Positions 8,348 through 16,824 of a stretch of 64,000 nucleotides of DNA are shown here, piece by piece (position 1 is the stretch's first letter; each line of letters begins with the position of its first letter). The notes below the pieces were generated by a model. The model saw nothing but the letters and a program-made list of their open reading frames with translations, was not told the DNA's origin and searched no databases. The stretch is taken from NCBI GenBank assembly GCA_963763015.1, contig CAVXML010000008.1:1-64000 (forward strand). The letters are read 5' to 3'. Position numbers and translations under genes: made by a program. The DNA comes from Fodinibacter sp963763015 (GTDB lineage: Bacteria; Actinomycetota; Actinomycetes; Actinomycetales; Dermatophilaceae).

Positions 8348-8977
8348 ATGAAGGTTGCCTACCTGCTCTACCCCCGGTTCACCGCGCTGGACGTGGTGGG
8401 CACCTTCCAGGTGCTGGCTGCGGCTCCGGGCATCCAGAGCGTGTTCGTGGCCGTCCAGCCCGGTGCTGTCATCGACGACACCGGACTGTGCGCGCTGCAA
8501 GCGGGCGCCTGCGTGGGCGACGTCGCATCGGCCGATGTGGTCGTCGTCCCCGGCAGCGAGTGCTCGTACGACCCGAACCCCGCGCTGGTCGAGTGGCTAC
8601 GTGTCGTGCACCAGACGACGATGTGGACGCTCAGCGTCGGCACCGGGTCCAGCTACCTCGCCGCCGCCGGTGCCCTGGACGGTGCCACGGCGGCCACCCA
8701 TTGGGCCTCGGCGCAGCGACTGACGGAGGCGGGCGTGACCTACAGCGGGCAGCGGGTCGTGCGGGCCGGCAAGGTGCTGACCTCGGCCGGTGCCTCAGCC
8801 GGGATCGACCTGGCGTTGACCCTGCTCGGCCTCAGCCATGGACCGGCCGTCGCCCAAGCGGTGCAGCTGGCCCTCGAGTACGACCCTCAACCCCCCTTCG
8901 ACGCCGGCTCTCCGGCGAAGGCGCCCGCCGACATCGGCGAGCTCGTCCGTTCCTACTACGCACAGAGGTGCCGCTGA
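8348..8977 (+). CDS. DJ-1/PfpI family protein lacking the nucleophile cysteine
   Basis: A 209-aa single-domain DJ-1/PfpI protein resembling isonitrile-hydratase-like members: FTALDVVGTFQVLAAAPG at the start, VVVPGSECSY in the middle and ATHWASAQRL plus SAGASAGIDLAL toward the end. At the nucleophile elbow, where relatives have SVCTGS, this protein reads SVGTGSSYLAAAG, so Cys is replaced by Gly98 and cysteine chemistry is not expected. The protein may be a binding or sensory homologue. It is divergent from the GlxA-type regulator and begins a run of tightly coupled genes, with its stop overlapping the next start (TGATG at 8975-8979). Confidence 0.8.
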   Translation: MKVAYLLYPRFTALDVVGTFQVLAAAPGIQSVFVAVQPGAVIDDTGLCALQAGACVGDVASADVVVVPGSECSYDPNPALVEWLRVVHQTTMWTLSVGTGSSYLAAAGALDGATAATHWASAQRLTEAGVTYSGQRVVRAGKVLTSAGASAGIDLALTLLGLSHGPAVAQAVQLALEYDPQPPFDAGSPAKAPADIGELVRSYYAQRCR

Positions 8978-9120
8978 TGTCCCCCATGAAGAGCCTTCCC
9001 TTCGCAGCGTTCCAGATCCCGGTTCGACGCAAGTCCATGCCACCGCTACCAGTTCGTAGGACGTCACCGACGTCGCAGGTTCTTGTCGCGGTCGCTTCCG
9101 GGGCGGAACGGACGCACTGA
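8977..9120 (+). CDS. Possible 47-aa coupled peptide
   Basis: A short frame begins with an ATG inside the stop of the DJ-1-like gene (TGATG) and ends in a TGA that overlaps the ATG of the serine hydrolase gene in the same way. It encodes a basic, proline-containing peptide with no transmembrane segment and no known domain. The double stop-start overlap argues for translation, but there are no homologues to support it from sequence alone. It could instead be a decayed insertion. Confidence 0.35.
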   Translation: MSPMKSLPFAAFQIPVRRKSMPPLPVRRTSPTSQVLVAVASGAERTH

Positions 9121-10241
9121 TGAGCATCGGCGGAGACGGCCCCACCGGCCATGACTCTCACGGTGGTCCATCCGGCGGGTGGCACCCCAGCCCAGCGCGC
9201 GTGGTGGTCGCAGCCACGATCGGGGTGTTGGTCGCACTCTCGGGCGTCGCGTTCATGCCGCGGGTGCCCTCGTTGTCGACGAGGGTGACCGGGGACCTGG
9301 ACTTGGCGGCGCAAAGTCTTCCCCATCTTGGTGGTGCCCTGGATGTGGTGAGCATCGCCACCGTCGACGCCGCCACGATCCGATATGCCGGCTTCGGCGC
9401 CGACGAAACCACTGTCTACGAGGTCGGTTCAGTCACCAAGACGTTCACCTCCGCCGCGCTGGCAGACGCCATCTCACGCGGGGAGGTCACCGCAGACACC
9501 AAGCTTGGTGACCTGTTGCCGGTGCGCGGGACTCCAGTCGCGGACGTGACCCTGGCAGAGCTCGCTAGCCACCGCTCCGGATTACCTCGCGTGGGGACGA
9601 GCCCCACGGTTCGCGAGAACCTGCGGTTGCTGACCCACCGAGACGCTTTCACGCAGAATCTCCCGGACCTGCTCGCCGTGGCCCGCTCGACGCGACTGAC
9701 CAACCGTGGGCGCTACGCGTACTCCAATTTGGGAACCGCCCTGCTCGGCGAGGGCCTGGCCTCAATGGCCAACACCGAGTATCGCCAGCTGATGCAGGAA
9801 CGCATCCTCGCGCCTCTCGGCATGAGCAGCACGACTGTTCCCATCACGGGCAGCGATCTGTCGGCAGATGCCTCGGAGGGTTACGGCGCTGACGGGCAAC
9901 CTCACAAGGCGTCGGTTACGCACGCATGGGCGCCGGCGGGAGGGATGCGCTCGACCGCGGCAGACATGACGGCGTACGCGACGGCACTCCTGAACGGCAG
10001 CGCACCAGGCATGGACGCACTGACCCCACGATGGGACCAAGGACACGGCACCCAGGTGGGCTACGCCTGGAACACCATGCATCTGGAAGGAAAGACCGTG
10101 ACCTTTCACGGCGGCGCGACAGGGGGTTTCTGCGCGGCGATCGCGCTTGACCGGGCCAACCATCGAGCGGTGATCATCCTGTCCAATACCAGGGCGCCGG
10201 TCGAGGACGCCGCAATCACTCTCCTCGGAGGTATGTCATGA
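9120..10241 (+). CDS. Membrane-anchored serine hydrolase (beta-lactamase/PBP4* family)
   Basis: A 373-aa protein of the class C beta-lactamase-like serine hydrolase family. An N-terminal hydrophobic segment at about residues 27-47 anchors it to the membrane, with the enzyme outside. The three family motifs are present: Ser104-x-x-Lys (GSVTKTFT), Tyr201-Ser-Asn (YAYSNLG) and His330-Gly-Gly (FHGGATGG) in place of KTG. Members hydrolyse peptides, esters or amides; the substrate is unknown. Start overlaps the preceding TGA, and the stop overlaps the next gene by 4 bases, so it is translated within an operon. Confidence 0.85.
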   Translation: MSIGGDGPTGHDSHGGPSGGWHPSPARVVVAATIGVLVALSGVAFMPRVPSLSTRVTGDLDLAAQSLPHLGGALDVVSIATVDAATIRYAGFGADETTVYEVGSVTKTFTSAALADAISRGEVTADTKLGDLLPVRGTPVADVTLAELASHRSGLPRVGTSPTVRENLRLLTHRDAFTQNLPDLLAVARSTRLTNRGRYAYSNLGTALLGEGLASMANTEYRQLMQERILAPLGMSSTTVPITGSDLSADASEGYGADGQPHKASVTHAWAPAGGMRSTAADMTAYATALLNGSAPGMDALTPRWDQGHGTQVGYAWNTMHLEGKTVTFHGGATGGFCAAIALDRANHRAVIILSNTRAPVEDAAITLLGGMS

Positions 10242-10789
10242 CCTACGTGGTACTTGCCACCACTGCCTCGTTCGCTCTGCACGCTCCGTTGGGCATGGCC
10301 ATCGGATTCGTTACTGCCCTGATCGTGGCCTTCGCGCAGTCCCACGGCACTTTGCCAGAGCGGGTTCGCCAGATACTCGGGATGGACTACCTGAGGGCAA
10401 TGACTGCGTTCGCCGTTGTCGCGCTGGTCACCGACGCTCTGGACGACTGGAAGATCGCCGCCATCGCTTGGCTCATTGCCGCTTTCGCGACTGGAGCCTT
10501 CAGGACCCACGGCCGGGTCGCCGCCAACAACCGCTGGGCGCTGCTCACTCTTTTCGCCGGAGCCGCAGCAGGCCTGGCCATGGCGTGGCTCAACCTGAAC
10601 TGGATCACCACACCGCTGGCCGTCTGGTTCCTCCTGGTTGCCCTAGTGAGCGCCAGCGCGCTCAGAGCAGCATGGCGCTGGCCCGACCTGGCGTGGGTCG
10701 AGCACGACACCCCGGCCCCCCGGCGCCCCATTGGTGCCTTCGCCAGCCTGCTCATGTCCGCGGCAATCGTGGGCGCGAGTTTCGCCTGA
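10238..10789 (+). CDS. Hypothetical membrane protein coupled to serine hydrolase
   Basis: A 183-aa polytopic membrane protein with about five to six hydrophobic segments: TASFALHAPLGMAIGFVTAL at the start, AMTAFAVVALVTDAL, IAAIAWLIAAFATGAF, ALLTLFAGAAAGLAMAW, TPLAVWFLLVALVSA and a final FASLLMSAAIVGASFA. No conserved catalytic residues are obvious. It overlaps the serine hydrolase by ATGA (10238-10241), the closest coupling in the cluster, suggesting that the two proteins act together at the membrane. No named family recognised. Confidence 0.7.
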   Translation: MTYVVLATTASFALHAPLGMAIGFVTALIVAFAQSHGTLPERVRQILGMDYLRAMTAFAVVALVTDALDDWKIAAIAWLIAAFATGAFRTHGRVAANNRWALLTLFAGAAAGLAMAWLNLNWITTPLAVWFLLVALVSASALRAAWRWPDLAWVEHDTPAPRRPIGAFASLLMSAAIVGASFA

Positions 10790-10860
10790 GCCCCATGTTG
10801 CCGGGATCCGCCTTCACATCGCTCAGGACCGCCTCAACACCCCATATCAAGAAGACTGAC

Positions 10861-11613
10861 ATGACCACCCTCGCCGCTGTTGCGCCTCGCGGAACCACCC
10901 CAAGAACGCCCGTCGACTGGACTCGCAAGTACGCATTGGCGACGGGCCTGTTCTACCTGATCACCTTCGCGGCCTCGATCGCGGCGTTGCTCTACTTCCT
11001 TCCGCCCGTCCTCGACGACCCCAACTACATCGTCAGTGCAGGAGCCGATACCCGCGTGGTCATCGGCTCCCTGCTCGACACGGTCAACGCCATCGCCTGC
11101 GTCGGCACCGCCGTCGCCTTCTACCCCGTGGGACGGCGACTGAGCGGGTCCTTGGCCCTCGGCTTCGTCGCCACCTGCATGTTCGAAGCGGCCGTCATCA
11201 TGACGGGAGTCGTGAGCCTGCTCGCCGTCGTAACCCTGCGTCAGGAAATCGCGGGCACCCCTGCCGCGGAGTCCCTCACAACCACCGGCCACGCACTCGT
11301 CGCGATCCGCGACTCCACATTCCAGTTCGGCCCCAACGTCAGTGCCGCCCTCAACGCGCTGATGATCGGCACCCTCTTGTACCGGTCGCGCATCGTGCCG
11401 CGCATCATCCCGGCCATGGGCCTGCTCGCCGTCCTCCCGCTGCTGGCAGCGAGCGTCGCTACCATCCTCGGGCTCACCGAGCAGGGCTCGGTCGGGTTCG
11501 CCCCCGGTGGCGCACTGATCGTCGTCTGGGAGCTGACCCTCGGCATCTACCTGGTCGTCAAAGGCTTCAAGCCATCAGCGCGGCTGGCCGCCGCAGCACC
11601 TGCTGGCGCCTGA
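10861..11613 (+). CDS. DUF4386 family membrane protein
   Basis: A 250-aa protein with six predicted membrane helices and the layout of DUF4386 proteins: RKYALATGLFYLITFAASIA for helix one, then SLLDTVNAIACVGTAVAFYP, a pair around FVATCMFEAAVIMTGVVSLLA, then NALMIGTLLYRSRIVPRIIP with its conserved basic turn, and two C-terminal helices. Function is unknown. ATG 10861 is chosen; the frame is open further upstream over the previous gene. Gap to the preceding gene is 71 bases, and a stem-loop follows at 11630, so it probably closes the transcription unit begun at 8348. Confidence 0.8.
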   Translation: MTTLAAVAPRGTTPRTPVDWTRKYALATGLFYLITFAASIAALLYFLPPVLDDPNYIVSAGADTRVVIGSLLDTVNAIACVGTAVAFYPVGRRLSGSLALGFVATCMFEAAVIMTGVVSLLAVVTLRQEIAGTPAAESLTTTGHALVAIRDSTFQFGPNVSAALNALMIGTLLYRSRIVPRIIPAMGLLAVLPLLAASVATILGLTEQGSVGFAPGGALIVVWELTLGIYLVVKGFKPSARLAAAAPAGA

Positions 11614-11629
11614 CGCACAGCCAGAGCAC

Positions 11630-11662
11630 AAGTGGCCCACCGCACGCAACGGTGGACCACTT
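11630..11662 (+). terminator. Stem-loop terminator after DUF4386 gene
   Basis: AAGTGGCCCACCG pairs with CGGTGGACCACTT across a 7-base loop with a single mismatch. It lies 17 bases past the stop codon at 11613. Confidence 0.6.
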
Positions 11663-11982
11663 CGAACAGGTCCGCGCCGCCCGCGTCCGGGCGCTGACCC
11701 GAACCCCCGCTCCGCGTCGATCTCGGCGGTCCCCGCACGCTCCCTTGGTCGACGTCGTCGACGACGACGACCTCCTCTTCGCATCCTTGTGCATCGCGCT
11801 CACGCCCCCCTGATTGCCTCCGTCTTCAGTGACCAACCGCCCCGCACCGACCACGAGCTGCGGGAGGCGCTCGAGAGCCGTCGCCGGTTCGGCTGATGGC
11901 CCACATCCCCGGCCCGAGGGGGCGATACTGCAGGGGATGCCGTCGTGGCCTTCACGACGCAGTTCCGGAATCGAGGACGTCG
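11663..11982. other. Gene-free stretch before secreted nuclease-fold gene
   Basis: No coding region recognised. A CGTCGTCGACGACGACGACG simple-repeat patch lies near 11750-11775. The right end carries GAGG 8 bases before the ATG at 11983, a likely ribosome binding site. Confidence 0.35.
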
Positions 11983-13071
11983 ATGAAGCCTTCCCGTGGT
12001 GTTCGACTCGGATTCGCGGCGGGGCTGGCCCTCGCCCTGCCCCTTGCCGGCTCCACCGCGGCACAGGCTGGGGAGAAGCGCGAGCTCACCGTCATGACGC
12101 AGAACCTGTACCTCGGGTCGAGCCTCAACCCGGCCCTCGGGGCCACGACCGGCGAGGAGCTGGTGGCCGCGGTCGCCGAGATCTACGGGACCATGGTCTT
12201 CACCGACTTCCCGACCCGGGCCGAGGCGATCGCGGACACCATCGAGGAGCACGAGCCCGACCTCATCGGGCTGCAGGAGGTCTCGAACTGGATCGCCCGC
12301 GGGTACGTGCCGGGGGCGGCCCCGCCGAGCTACGACTTCCTGGGGATCCTGCAGGACGTGCTGGTCGAGCGGGGCCTGGACTACGACGTGGCCGCGGTCT
12401 CGGACAACGCGGACATCGGCCCGGCACCGCTCGTGGCCCCGGCATTCGGCTGTGCTGCACCTCCCCCGGCGTTCGTGTGCGACGTGTCGCTGCAGGACCG
12501 CGACGTCATCCTCGTCAACGCCGACACCGCCGGGCTCAGCTGGTCGAACCCCCAGGATGCCCGCTTTACCGCCCAGCAGACTTTCCAGCTCCCGGGGGTG
12601 CCCACGCCGGACTCCTTCGGCCGCGGCTGGGCCTCGGTCGACGGCCTCTATCAAGGTAAGAAGTTCACGTTCGTCAACACCCACCTCGAGGTCGAGGGCT
12701 TCGACGACGTTCAGGAGGCCCAGGCCAGTGAGTTCCTCGCCGGCCCGGCACGTGGCCCGGCCGTGATCGCCACCGGCGACTTCAATTCCGCCGCCGACGG
12801 CAGCACCACGACGTCCTACGCCGACCTGACGAAGTCGTGGTTCACCGACGCCTGGTCGGTCAACCCCGGGGAGCGAGGGCTCTCGTGCTGCCAGAACTCC
12901 ACCCTCACCAACCCGTCGTCGGCGCTGCACAGCCGGATCGACCTCGTGCTCACCCACGGCGCGGTGCGGCCGCTTACCGCCACACTGGTCGGTGACTCGC
13001 CTTTCGCGTCGACTCCCCCGTTCTGGGCCTCGGACCACGCCGGTGTCGTCGCGACGGTCCGGCTCCACTGA
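11983..13071 (+). CDS. Secreted endonuclease/exonuclease/phosphatase-family protein
   Basis: A 362-aa protein with a Sec signal peptide (residues 1 to about 27, LGFAAGLALALPLAGSTAAQA then AGEKR). The mature part has the EEP (DNase I-like) fold motifs: TVMTQNLYLGS, DLIGLQEVS with the metal-binding Glu, FVNTHLEV, ATGDFNSAA and a terminal WASDHAGVV with the catalytic His. It is expected to be an exported phosphodiesterase or phosphatase, possibly for nucleic acid or phospholipid headgroups. ATG 11983 has a GAGG at a suitable distance. It has no clear operon partners. Confidence 0.85.
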   Translation: MKPSRGVRLGFAAGLALALPLAGSTAAQAGEKRELTVMTQNLYLGSSLNPALGATTGEELVAAVAEIYGTMVFTDFPTRAEAIADTIEEHEPDLIGLQEVSNWIARGYVPGAAPPSYDFLGILQDVLVERGLDYDVAAVSDNADIGPAPLVAPAFGCAAPPPAFVCDVSLQDRDVILVNADTAGLSWSNPQDARFTAQQTFQLPGVPTPDSFGRGWASVDGLYQGKKFTFVNTHLEVEGFDDVQEAQASEFLAGPARGPAVIATGDFNSAADGSTTTSYADLTKSWFTDAWSVNPGERGLSCCQNSTLTNPSSALHSRIDLVLTHGAVRPLTATLVGDSPFASTPPFWASDHAGVVATVRLH

Positions 13072-13088
13072 GCGGGCCGAGCGCCGCG

Positions 13089-13215
13089 ATGCTGTCGTCG
13101 GAGGTGGTGCCGGTCGACAAGCCTGACGACGTCAACGTCGTCATCGGGCAGGCGCACTTCATCAGACGGTCGACGACCTCCACGAGGCGCTGGTGGGGTG
13201 AGCCCGTCAGTGCCG
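13089..13215 (+). pseudogene. Truncated, frameshifted adenosine-specific kinase fragment
   Basis: The frame from ATG 13089 encodes VVPVDKPDDVNVVIGQAHFI, which matches the N-terminus of adenosine-specific kinases (DUF355-type, xVVxIxKPxDVNVIxGQxHFIKTV). After position about 13163 the frame is lost, but the shifted frame continues as TVDDLHEALVG and another shift gives VSPSV. The remainder of the normal ~160-residue protein is missing. A clear decayed remnant, and it explains most of this otherwise gene-free stretch. Confidence 0.7.
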
Positions 13216-13379
13216 TTCTGGGTAGCACGGGAGAAATGGCGCACCCGTAGGAGACGACCGCTTCTGCCGCGAAGAGCGCGTCGTGCCCATGTTCGGAAGG
13301 ATGCGTGACCCGCCAGTGATGCGGCAAGTCCGACGCGGGAGAAGCTCCCCGCGTCCCGTCGTTCAGCTACCTTCCTTGC

Positions 13380-14216
13380 ATGGAGGAGCGCACGGTCGTT
13401 GTGACCGGCGCCTCGACGGGCATCGGCCTTGCGGTCTGTACACTGCTCGCCCTGCGGGGTTACCGCGTCGTAGCGGGTGTGCGCAGCGACGCCGACGCCG
13501 ATCGGCTGGCAGCGCTGGACCCTGCCCACATCGAGCCCTTCCACCTCGACATCACCTCTGACGATGACATCCGGTCGCTGGCGCGCCATCTGGCCGACGG
13601 CCACCGCGTCACGGCCCTGGTCAACAACGCCGGGATAGCGGTCCCCGGGCCGATCGAGCTGTTGTCGACCGAGGAGTGGCGGCGGCAGTTCGAGGTCAAC
13701 GTCTTCGGCACCGTCGCGGTCACCCAGGCGCTGCTCCCCCACGTGCGGGAGAGCCGCGGACGGATCATCAACGTCAGCTCCATCTCCGGATTCGTGGCAC
13801 CGCCGATCCTGGCGCCCTACGCCGCCTCGAAGCACGCGCTCGAGGCGTTCTCGGATGCACTGCGACGCGAGCTCGGGTCTACCGGGGTCCGCGTGGTTGT
13901 GGTTGAACCAGGCGACGTCGTCACCCCTATCTGGACCAAGGGCAGGACCGGCGCCGACCGACGCATCGAGGATGCGCCGGACGACGTCCGGGCCAGGTAC
14001 GCCGACCTGGTCGCGGCGGTGCGAGCCCGGTCGGAAACCGCGATGCGCACGGGCATGCCCGCCGAGAAGGTCGCCGAAGTGGTGCTCCGGGCGCTGACGG
14101 CCGAACGGCCGCGGACCCGCTACCAGGTCGGTCGGGAAGCGAAGGTGCTCGCCCAGGTGTGCCGGGTGCTGCCTGACCGGGTCATGGACGCGGTCGTGCG
14201 TCGGGCGTTGCGGTGA
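13380..14216 (+). CDS. Short-chain dehydrogenase/reductase (SDR)
   Basis: A 278-aa classical SDR with the cofactor motif TGASTGIG at residues 9-16, the NNAG motif in ALVNNAGIA, the catalytic Ser in INVSSISG and Tyr-x-x-x-Lys in YAASK, with the ARG at position ~39 (VRSDADAD) suggesting NADP or NAD uncertain. Family members oxidise or reduce alcohols/ketones, often on steroids or lipids. It lies 33 bases upstream of the GMC oxidoreductase gene on the same strand, so a joint redox pathway is plausible. The final PRTRYQVGREAKVLAQ segment is typical of C-terminal extended SDRs. Confidence 0.88.
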   Translation: MEERTVVVTGASTGIGLAVCTLLALRGYRVVAGVRSDADADRLAALDPAHIEPFHLDITSDDDIRSLARHLADGHRVTALVNNAGIAVPGPIELLSTEEWRRQFEVNVFGTVAVTQALLPHVRESRGRIINVSSISGFVAPPILAPYAASKHALEAFSDALRRELGSTGVRVVVVEPGDVVTPIWTKGRTGADRRIEDAPDDVRARYADLVAAVRARSETAMRTGMPAEKVAEVVLRALTAERPRTRYQVGREAKVLAQVCRVLPDRVMDAVVRRALR

Positions 14217-14249
14217 GACCTGATTCTGGCCCGCTGGGCTGAGTGACCC

Positions 14250-16226
14250 ATGAAGCATCGTTTCGGGCAGCGGGACCCAGATGCGACCTTCTCAGCCCTG
14301 TTGCGGGTCTCGGTACCCGCGAGCAGGCTCACCGATGAGCTCGTCGGCGCGACGCTCGAGGACGTCGGGCGGCTGGTGTCGGCGTGGCCGTCCGCGGCGC
14401 GAGCCGTGCTGCGTGTGAGCGTGGGGGCGTTGGAGACGGGCTCGATGCTGCCGCAGTTCGGCTCTCGGCGGTTCTCCCGGCTCGACCTGCCCGATGCGGT
14501 GCGCTACCTGCTCTGGTGGGACACCCGGCCTCTCGCGCTGCGCCGGGTGGTGCTGCTGGCTCGTGACCTGGTCGTCATGGCGTTCTACGAGCAGCCGGAG
14601 GTGCGGCGACGAGTCGGCTACGTTCCCGATCCGTGGATCGACGCGGTGAGCGAGAGGCGTCGCGAGCAGTGGGGCGAGGAGATCGTCAATCACGAGCGGT
14701 TGCTGATGGCGCGGTCCCCGTTGCGTCCCAGTTCGAGCTCGTCCCGCGCGGCCGGCCAGATCCGGCCAGCCAGCGAACGGGACAACGGTGCGGCGTTCGA
14801 CGTCGTGATCATCGGGTCGGGTGCCGGTGGTGCCGTCGTGGCAGCTGAGCTGGCGGAGTCCGGGCTGTCCGTCGGGGTCCTCGAAGAGGGCGAGCACCAC
14901 GCGACGGGCGAGTTCACGACCCGAACCCTGGACATGCTGCGGATGCTGTACCGCGACGGTGGTGCCGCGACGACGCTGAGCCGCGCCCCCGTCCAGTTCG
15001 CCGAGGGACGCTGCGTGGGTGGTTCGACCGTGGTCAACGGGGGGATGGCGTTTCGGGCGTCGGAGCGGGTGCTACATCGGTGGGCGTCCGCGGCGGGACT
15101 GCCGGGGCTCAATCTCGACGACCAGTACGCGCGTGTCGAGCGGCTGCTGTCGGTCGGCCCGCCGGACCCGGACTCGATCGGCCGCGACCAGCAGCTTCTC
15201 AAGGCCGGCGCCGACCGGCTCGGATGGCGGGTCATCGAGTGCCGACGGGCCCACGTGCACTGCGGCGGCTGCAACGTCTGCGTGTGGGGCTGCCCGACAG
15301 GGGCGAAACAGTCGGCGCTGGTGTCCTATCTGCCTCGCGCAGTCTCGTTCGGAGCGAGCGTGTGGACGAGCTGTCGCGTCGATCGGGTGCTGATGAACGG
15401 GAAGCGGGCGGTTGGGGTGGTGGCGAGCGTGGCAGGCCATCCGGTGACCGTCCGGGCGCGGCGGGTCGTGCTCGCTGCCGGCGCGGTGCAGACCCCTGCC
15501 CTGCTTCAGCGTTCGCGGGTCGCGTCACCCTCGCATCAGGTCGGACGCAATCTGGCGTTGCACCCGGGCGCGGCCGTCACTGCGGTGTTCGACGAGGTCG
15601 TGGACGGCTGGGCCGGGGCTCACGAGTCGTATCAGGTCCGCGAGTTCGAGAACGAGGGCATCATCCTTGCCGCCGTGAACCTGCCGCCGTCACTGGTGAC
15701 CAGGACGCTCCACCTGCGCGGCACCGAGCTGGATGAAGCAATGGCGGAATATCCGCGGATGGTGACCGCAGGAGTACTCACCGAAGACACCGGCGCCGGT
15801 CGGGTTCGGGCCGTCGGGCGCCGGGATGTCGCCGTCACCTACCCGGTCAGCCCGATGGACTCCACGCGCGTCGTGCGGGCAGTGACTCTTCTCGGCGAGG
15901 CACTATTCGCCGCCGGGGCACGACGGCTGCATCTGCCCCTCGACGGCGCGCCCCCTGTCGACTCCATGGACGAGTTGCGTCGCCTGACCGAGGCACCGAT
16001 TGCCTCGGGGCGCCTCGAGCTGTCCACTGTGCACCTGATGGGGACCGCCCGCCTGGGCGCCGACCCAGTCACCTCGGTGTGCGACCCCTACGGCGCGGTG
16101 CGCGACACCGAACGGCTGTTCGTCGCCGACGCCAGCCTGTTCCCGGCTCCCGTCGGGGTCAACCCACAACTCACCGTCATGGCGCTCGCAACCCGGGTGG
16201 CAGAGAGGATCATCGACACATGGTGA
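14250..16226 (+). CDS. GMC-family FAD oxidoreductase with N-terminal extension
   Basis: A 658-aa flavoprotein. The GMC core begins near residue 184 with the FAD-binding VVIIGSGAGGAVVAAE (GxGxxG, residues 189-194), includes GRCVGGSTVVNGG, and ends with HLMGTARLG and VADASLFPAPVGVNPQLTVM, the conserved substrate/FAD segments of long-chain alcohol oxidase and cholesterol-oxidase-like enzymes. A CGGCNVCVWGC cysteine cluster near residue 345 is unusual and resembles an Fe-S site. Residues 1-170 form an extra helical domain resembling gluconate-dehydrogenase-subunit-3-like partners. It overlaps the next gene by 7 bases and follows the SDR gene. Confidence 0.85.
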   Translation: MKHRFGQRDPDATFSALLRVSVPASRLTDELVGATLEDVGRLVSAWPSAARAVLRVSVGALETGSMLPQFGSRRFSRLDLPDAVRYLLWWDTRPLALRRVVLLARDLVVMAFYEQPEVRRRVGYVPDPWIDAVSERRREQWGEEIVNHERLLMARSPLRPSSSSSRAAGQIRPASERDNGAAFDVVIIGSGAGGAVVAAELAESGLSVGVLEEGEHHATGEFTTRTLDMLRMLYRDGGAATTLSRAPVQFAEGRCVGGSTVVNGGMAFRASERVLHRWASAAGLPGLNLDDQYARVERLLSVGPPDPDSIGRDQQLLKAGADRLGWRVIECRRAHVHCGGCNVCVWGCPTGAKQSALVSYLPRAVSFGASVWTSCRVDRVLMNGKRAVGVVASVAGHPVTVRARRVVLAAGAVQTPALLQRSRVASPSHQVGRNLALHPGAAVTAVFDEVVDGWAGAHESYQVREFENEGIILAAVNLPPSLVTRTLHLRGTELDEAMAEYPRMVTAGVLTEDTGAGRVRAVGRRDVAVTYPVSPMDSTRVVRAVTLLGEALFAAGARRLHLPLDGAPPVDSMDELRRLTEAPIASGRLELSTVHLMGTARLGADPVTSVCDPYGAVRDTERLFVADASLFPAPVGVNPQLTVMALATRVAERIIDTW

Positions 16227-16729
16227 CGCCAACTCCGGAGTACCTCGACCTCGTCGCACAACCACAGCGCGAGCTGCGCCGTTGCATGCTGCGCGGGATG
16301 CCGCCCGTCGCCGACGACCTCGTCGGCCGCGAGTACCGCGGCACGAACGTGCCTGCTACGTCCCGGCTGCTCGGCATCCGTCGGTTCATCAAAGGCTTCG
16401 AACACGCAGAGGATGACACGGTGACCGGGTACAACCGGCGGGTCCGGGGCAGCAACCTGACCACACCGTGGACGGCGAGCACCTGGCACGACAAGCAACG
16501 GTTCGGCTACTTCAGCGTCACCCCCGTTGACCCGCTTGCGCACGACAACCGATACCTCAACGCACTGCTGCTCGACTACGGCAGTGGACTGAACCAGCCG
16601 CGCGACCCCACCGCTGTACTACGCGACTACCTGGTGCGCACCCAGTCCGGCCTGTTGCTTGGGCACGCATTCCTGGCGCTCGGGCAGCAGCGGATCCCCG
16701 TCGGCTACTTCGTGCTCGAGCCGCTGTAG
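16220..16729 (+). CDS. Hypothetical protein coupled to GMC oxidoreductase
   Basis: A 169-aa soluble protein without membrane segments or signal peptide, not assigned to a named family. It has many conserved-looking aromatic and charged residues (VGREYRGTNVPATSRLLGIR, IKGFEHAE, WHDKQRFGYFSV, LLDYGSGLNQPRDPT). The ATG at 16220 lies inside the last codons of the GMC gene (ATGGTGA), so it is translationally coupled. It may be an accessory or partner of that enzyme, which is an inference from position only. Confidence 0.7.
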   Translation: MVTPTPEYLDLVAQPQRELRRCMLRGMPPVADDLVGREYRGTNVPATSRLLGIRRFIKGFEHAEDDTVTGYNRRVRGSNLTTPWTASTWHDKQRFGYFSVTPVDPLAHDNRYLNALLLDYGSGLNQPRDPTAVLRDYLVRTQSGLLLGHAFLALGQQRIPVGYFVLEPL

Positions 16730-16824
16730 ACACTCAGCTCAGCGGCAGCGGCCAATCCACCGCGGATACAGCCCAGCCACCCCGACGGCCCAGGAAGCGC
16801 CCGCCCGACAAACCCGGCCAGCGG

